A DNA stretch of 64,000 bases from Paenibacillus sp. FSL R7-0345 (lineage in GTDB: Bacteria > Bacillota > Bacilli > Paenibacillales > Paenibacillaceae), in contig NZ_CP152002.1 in assembly GCF_038595055.1 (NCBI RefSeq), positions 6,816,501 to 6,880,500 on the forward strand. Direction: 5' to 3'. Positions 59,933-64,000 of this stretch are shown here, piece by piece (the first letter of the stretch is position 1; each line of letters opens with the position of its first letter). Below the pieces are notes generated by a model that was not told the origin of the DNA, searched no databases, and was given only the letters and a program-made list of their open reading frames with translations. Made by a program: the position numbers and the translations under genes.

Positions 59933-60658
59933 TCAGAACGGATTCGTAGCAATGAAGCTCGCCGTCTTCACATACACACGCGGGTTCAATTTAAGCTGGT
60001 CGATAATAAACTCCGCGATATCCTCAGGCTGAACGAACTTGGAATCATTGTTCTCCTTGATCAGGTTCAGGTCGAGCGCCAGATCTGTTGCAATGGTGCT
60101 CGGGGTCAGCGCCGATACACGGATGTTGTTGCGGCGGACCTCCTGGGCCAGGGATTCGGTCAAGCCGATCATGGCGAACTTGGAGGCGCTGTATGCACTG
60201 GAGGTAGCTGCGCCGTTCAAGCCGTTGGTGGAGGAGATGTTGATGATGTCTCCGGCATTTTTTTCAATGAGCTGCGGCAGCACCGCACGTGTTACATAGT
60301 AAGTACCCATCAGGTTGACGTCGATCATGCCCTTCCACTCTTCCGGGTCCATCTCCAGCAGTGTGCCGAACGTAGCGATCCCCGCGTTATTGATCAGAAT
60401 GTCCGCAGCTCCCAGCTCGCTCTTGAGTGCTTCAACCGCTGCATCTACCTGTTCCTTGGAAGAAATATCAGCGACGGCAAAAGCAGCCTTAACTCCGTAG
60501 CCCTCAATCTCGGCAGCCAGTGTCTGCAGTGCAGCTTCACTTCTGGCCAGCAGGCCGACGCTGACGCCCTCCTTGGCAAGCGCAACAGCGGTTGCCTTTC
60601 CGATTCCTCTTGCTGCTCCGGTTACAATTGCCACTTTTCCTTGCAATGATTGTGCCAT
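59933..60658 (-). CDS. SDR family oxidoreductase (FabG-like)
   Basis: 241-aa classical SDR. TGAARGIGKA cofactor site, NNAGIA, ISSTNG (Ser) and YSASK (Tyr/Lys). Closest in form to 3-oxoacyl-ACP reductases of the YvrD/YgfF kind, but as a single gene away from fatty acid synthesis genes its substrate is open. Ribosome site GGAGAGGAG; minus-strand TATAAT at 60702-60707. Confidence 0.9.
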   Translation of the reverse strand: MAQSLQGKVAIVTGAARGIGKATAVALAKEGVSVGLLARSEAALQTLAAEIEGYGVKAAFAVADISSKEQVDAAVEALKSELGAADILINNAGIATFGTLLEMDPEEWKGMIDVNLMGTYYVTRAVLPQLIEKNAGDIINISSTNGLNGAATSSAYSASKFAMIGLTESLAQEVRRNNIRVSALTPSTIATDLALDLNLIKENNDSKFVQPEDIAEFIIDQLKLNPRVYVKTASFIATNPF

Positions 60659-60805
60659 GTAAGCAGGCTCCTCTCCAATCTTCTTTTAAAAATCCTCTTC
60701 TATTATACTATGTCCGGACAACGGGAGCTAAATGCTCCAGGTGATATTGACGTCTCAAAACTGTCATAAATGCTATCAATCCAAATTTAATTTACCACTT
60801 TTTTA

Positions 60806-60834
60806 TTGACACTGCTGGAAATTCCATATATATT
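60806..60834 (+). promoter_or_regulatory. SigA promoter of the siderophore importer
   Basis: Perfect TTGACA (60806-60811), 17-bp spacer, TATATT (60829-60834). The start codon follows 66 bp later, and a Fur box overlaps the expected transcription start. Confidence 0.8.
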
Positions 60835-60838
60835 GTTC

Positions 60839-60857
60839 GATAATGAGAATCGTTATC
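60839..60857. promoter_or_regulatory. Fur box
   Basis: GATAATGAGAATCGTTATC matches 17 of 19 positions of the Fur consensus GATAATGATAATCATTATC. It lies directly after the -10 box, so iron-loaded Fur would block transcription start of the importer. Confidence 0.88.
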
Positions 60858-60899
60858 AAGTATTGTTAAATACACAATATAAAGGATGGGGTCACACAA

Positions 60900-61997
60900 A
60901 TGAAACACATGAACACAACAAGAAAGTATACTTTCAGAACGCTGCTTGCTCCGCTTGCGCTTACACTTGCGCTGGTAGGCTGCGGTAACAACAATGCTTC
61001 GAATAGTGCGGCTTCCCCGACAAACGCTGCGGCTACCACTGCACCAGCTGCTACAGAAGCACCGGCTGCTACAGATGCCGTTCAATATCCGGTTACAATC
61101 AAAACTGCACTGGGCGAGGCTGTACTTGAGAGCAAGCCTGAGCGTGTTGTTACCATTCAATGGGGTAATCAGGACGTTGCCCTCGCGCTGGGTGTTGTTC
61201 CAGTGGGCTTCTCGGCAGCAAACTTCGGCGTTCAGGACGACAGCGGTCTGCTCCCTTGGACCAAACAGAAGCTGGACGAGCTGGGCGTAACCGATCCAAA
61301 CGTATTCCAGGATACAGACGGCCTTGATTTCGAAGCGATCTCCGATGCTGATCCGGACGTCATTCTTGCCGCTTACTCCGGCATCACACAAGAAGACTTC
61401 GACACACTGAGCCAGATCGCTCCGGTGGTCGCTTACCCGGTTTCCCCTTGGACCACCACATGGCGTGAGCAGGTTAACCTGATTGCTGAAGGCATGGGCA
61501 TGAAGGCCGAAGGCGAGCAGTTGATCAAGGACACCGAGGACCTGGTGAACGAAAAGCTGACTGCCTATCCGCAAATCGCCGGCAAAAAAGTCGTATGGGT
61601 TAACTTCTCCGCTGACGACCTGTCCAAGCTGCATATCTATGCGCCACTTGATTCCCGCGTCTCCTTCCTGTACGAGCTGGGAATGGAATATCCGGAAAGC
61701 ATCACCAGCCAGATTACGGATCCGACAAGCTACTCTCTGAGCCTGAGTTCCGAGAACGTAGAAGCACTCAACGATGCAGATTTGATTATCGGATATGGCA
61801 ATGACGAACTACTGAAGGCTCTTCAGGCAGATTCCCTGCTGGGCAAAATCCCTGCGATTGAGCGCGGTTCAGTTGCTTTCATCGACAGCGATACACCGCT
61901 TGTTGCTGCCGGAACGCCTAACCCGCTGCCTATTGCCTACACTATTGATGAGTATCTGAAGCTGATCGGCGGAGCTATCGACAAGATAAATGAATAG
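60900..61997 (+). CDS. Iron-siderophore ABC transporter binding lipoprotein
   Basis: 365 aa. Lipobox LALVGCG near residue 24, Ala/Thr-rich linker, then a type III (FhuD/YxeB/FeuA-like) binding fold: PVTIKTALGEAVLESKPERVV, GLDFEAISDADPDVILA and KIPAIERGSVAFIDS. Captures ferric siderophore at the outer face and delivers it to the permeases encoded next. First gene of a Fur-regulated operon; overlaps the next gene by 8 nt. Confidence 0.93.
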   Translation: MKHMNTTRKYTFRTLLAPLALTLALVGCGNNNASNSAASPTNAAATTAPAATEAPAATDAVQYPVTIKTALGEAVLESKPERVVTIQWGNQDVALALGVVPVGFSAANFGVQDDSGLLPWTKQKLDELGVTDPNVFQDTDGLDFEAISDADPDVILAAYSGITQEDFDTLSQIAPVVAYPVSPWTTTWREQVNLIAEGMGMKAEGEQLIKDTEDLVNEKLTAYPQIAGKKVVWVNFSADDLSKLHIYAPLDSRVSFLYELGMEYPESITSQITDPTSYSLSLSSENVEALNDADLIIGYGNDELLKALQADSLLGKIPAIERGSVAFIDSDTPLVAAGTPNPLPIAYTIDEYLKLIGGAIDKINE

Positions 61998-63030
61998 TTC
62001 TGAGACTTCTGAATATAAAAAGCCAGCCCTGCATACCCCGCGGAATTTCACGCTGGTCCTGATCCTCTGCTTCATCCTGCTTGGCTTATGCATTGTCGCC
62101 TCGCTGGCCTTGGGCTCGCGTGTGACCAGCTTAAGAGAGCTGCTCGACGGTTTATTTCATCCGGACGTGCAGTCCTTCGGAGCCAACGTAGTCCGCAAGC
62201 GGATATCCCGGACAGTATTCAGCATAATGTGCGGTGCAGCGCTCGGCGTATCCGGGGCGCTTATGCAATCGGTCACCCGCAATCCTATTGCGGACCCGAG
62301 TATACTGGGAGTCAATACCGGCGCTGCCTTGTTCGTAGTGTGCGGAATTGCCTTTCTAAACATAAGCTCAGCCAGCCAATTCATTTGGCTGGCTTTGGCC
62401 GGAGCTGCGCTTACTGCAGTATTCGTATTCGGAATAGGTTCAATGGGGCGTGGCGGAGCCACCCCCATTAAGCTCGTTCTGGCGGGTGCTGCGACAAGCG
62501 CGGCCCTTTCGTCTCTCGTCACTGCGATCATGATCCCGCGTTCCTATGTTATGGATAAATTCAGGTTCTGGCAGGTGGGCAGCGTCGGTTCAGGAAGCTG
62601 GGATAACATCTCCACCTTCATCCCTTTTCTGATCGCCGGCATGCTGATTGCCGTGCTGACAGCGCCTGCGCTGAATGCGCTGGCCCTGGGCGATGATGTC
62701 GCCACCGGACTCGGTGTTAAGACAGGCTTTCTGCGGTTTACCGCCGCTCTCGCAGGAGTTGTCCTTTGCGGTGCAACAACGGCGCTTGCAGGCCCGATCG
62801 GTTTTATCGGCCTTTTATCCACCCATGTTATCAGGCTTATTCTGGGCCCTGATCTGCGTTTTGTCATTCCCATGTCGGCGGTTGCCGGAGCTATTATTCT
62901 GACCGTAGCCGATGTCGGCGGCAGGCTGCTCGGCAGCCCCGGAGAGCTTGAAGTCGGTGTTGTGACAGCGTTCATCGGAGCACCGATATTAATCATATTA
63001 GCTATGAGATCGAAAGTGCGGTCCTTATGA
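61990..63030 (+). CDS. FecCD-family iron-siderophore permease
   Basis: 346 aa with about nine to ten membrane helices. Family motifs: GAALGVSGALMQSVTRNPIAD near the N-terminus, and AGPIGFIGLLSTHVIRLILG in the coupling loop region. It is the first half of the heterodimeric permease; an ATPase is not in the window. Its stop overlaps the next ATG (ATGA). Confidence 0.94.
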   Translation: MNSSETSEYKKPALHTPRNFTLVLILCFILLGLCIVASLALGSRVTSLRELLDGLFHPDVQSFGANVVRKRISRTVFSIMCGAALGVSGALMQSVTRNPIADPSILGVNTGAALFVVCGIAFLNISSASQFIWLALAGAALTAVFVFGIGSMGRGGATPIKLVLAGAATSAALSSLVTAIMIPRSYVMDKFRFWQVGSVGSGSWDNISTFIPFLIAGMLIAVLTAPALNALALGDDVATGLGVKTGFLRFTAALAGVVLCGATTALAGPIGFIGLLSTHVIRLILGPDLRFVIPMSAVAGAIILTVADVGGRLLGSPGELEVGVVTAFIGAPILIILAMRSKVRSL

Positions 63031-64000
63031 CAAATTATCTACCTTCAACCGAATTTATCATGGCTGGCAGACGGCAAAGACGCCGCCGCTGGATACTGGT
63101 TACCAGCCTTTTGGGCGTTCTTGCCTGTGCACTCTGTATAGCTATGCTGCTGCTCGGAAATACCATCTATCCGCTTTCGGAGGTAATCCGGGCCCTTTCG
63201 GGAGAGCAGATTAAGGGCGTTTCCTTTGCTGTGAGTACAATCCGTCTGCCGCGGATGCTGGCCGGCCTGTTTGCCGGGTTTGCTTTTGGCGTTGCAGGCT
63301 ACACCTTCCAGACGATGCTGCGTAACCCGCTGGCTAATCCGAATGTCATCGGGATTACGTCCGGCTCCAGTGCGGCTGCTGTGTTCTGTATTGTTATCCT
63401 TCATGCCGGCGGGGCTGTGGTTTCTCTGGCCGCCGTCCTTGCCGGTCTGGCTACTGTCATTCTGATCTATATCCTGTCCAGAGGAAGAACCTTTTCCATC
63501 GGGCGTCTGATCCTTGTTGGTATTGGCGTACAGGCGATGCTCGATGCCATAATCTCCTATCTTCTGCTGATCAGCTCGGAGAAGGATGTACCTACAGCTA
63601 TCCGCTGGCTGACAGGCAGTCTCAACGGCTCGCAGATGAGCGAGCTGCCTCCGCTTGTGCTTACAGTGATCATTTGTGCGCCTATCCTAATTCTGCTGGG
63701 CAAGCACCTTGATATTCTGGAGCTCGGCGAACAATCTGCATCCTCACTTGGCGTACATACGGACAAGACCCGGATCCTGCTGATTGTCGGCTCTGTCTGC
63801 ATGATTGCTATAGCCACTGCAACAACAGGTCCGATAGCCTTTGTCTCCTTCCTTTCCGGACCGATTGCCAAAAGACTGACCGGGGCCGGCTTCTCCGGCA
63901 TTGTCCCTTCAGGACTGGTTGGCGTTGTTCTGGTTCTGGCGGCAGATCTGATCGGCCAGTTCGCCTTCGTGACCCGCTTCCCGGTAGGTGTAATCACCGG
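63027..64000 (+). CDS. FecCD-family permease, second subunit, 3' end cut off
   Basis: Begins at ATG 63027, overlapping the previous stop by 4 nt, and stays open for 324 codons to the window end. Motifs: VSTIRLPRMLAGLFAGFAF, AGYTFQTMLRNPLANPNVIG and GPIAFVSFLSGPIAKRL. It should end within about 10-20 codons of the edge. Partner of the upstream permease for ferric siderophore import. Confidence 0.93.
   Translation, partial: MTNYLPSTEFIMAGRRQRRRRWILVTSLLGVLACALCIAMLLLGNTIYPLSEVIRALSGEQIKGVSFAVSTIRLPRMLAGLFAGFAFGVAGYTFQTMLRNPLANPNVIGITSGSSAAAVFCIVILHAGGAVVSLAAVLAGLATVILIYILSRGRTFSIGRLILVGIGVQAMLDAIISYLLLISSEKDVPTAIRWLTGSLNGSQMSELPPLVLTVIICAPILILLGKHLDILELGEQSASSLGVHTDKTRILLIVGSVCMIAIATATTGPIAFVSFLSGPIAKRLTGAGFSGIVPSGLVGVVLVLAADLIGQFAFVTRFPVGVIT

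Overview
The window looks like a chromosomal segment of a Paenibacillus or close relative. The evidence is a GC content in the low to mid 50s, Gram-positive style genes (HprK, Spo0M, a RacA-like protein, YesM/YesN regulators, LipO-type binding proteins), S-layer homology domains, and strong AGGAGG ribosome binding sites. No rRNA, tRNA, phage, insertion sequence or CRISPR array was recognised.

Layout. 1-5.3 kb: a cut-off S-layer GH18 protein, a small heme catalase, a diacylglycerol-kinase-like protein, a DinB/cysteine-peptidase pair and a CdsA-like membrane protein. 5.3-7.6 kb: ECF sigma, anti-sigma and a polytopic membrane protein. 7.6-13.6 kb: an operon of a VTC-type tunnel enzyme, a DUF4956 membrane protein and a beta-helical lipoprotein, divergent from an OmpR/histidine-kinase pair. 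13.7-25.2 kb: Spo0M, an SGNH esterase, two more ECF/anti-sigma pairs, a repeated His-rich secreted protein, an AdhR-like MerR/SDR pair, a HAD protein with an internal deletion, a RacA-like protein and small unknowns. 25.3-39.9 kb is about carbon supply: a YesM/YesN two-component system with a sugar ABC importer, a divergent HprK paralogue, a GGDEF protein, and glycerol dehydrogenase plus dihydroxyacetone kinase under a PocR/AraC regulator, with two candidate CcpA (cre) sites. 40-54.8 kb: malate:quinone oxidoreductase, a TPR/SUKH/Imm51-like polyimmunity protein, AIM24, an acetyltransferase, an S-layer acid phosphatase, a membrane AraC regulator with an orphan solute-binding lipoprotein, and an orphan TerD-like protein. 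55-59.3 kb: a LanFEG-type ABC exporter with its own two-component system and no lantibiotic genes. 59.9-64 kb: an SDR and a Fur-controlled siderophore ABC importer that runs off the window.

The least expected signal is non-coding. Three intergenic elements of 184-187 bp (25347-25530, 40028-40214, 59375-59561) each hold four 25-nt units in the order forward, forward, reverse, reverse. Two belong to one sequence family with exactly the same unit offsets (0, 51, 111, 162) although the spacers have diverged. The third belongs to another sequence family with nearly the same geometry (0, 49, 109, 159) and the same 35-nt central gap. This looks like a dispersed structural or protein-binding element with selection on spacing.

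All calls come from reading the sequence and remembered family features; no database search was run.
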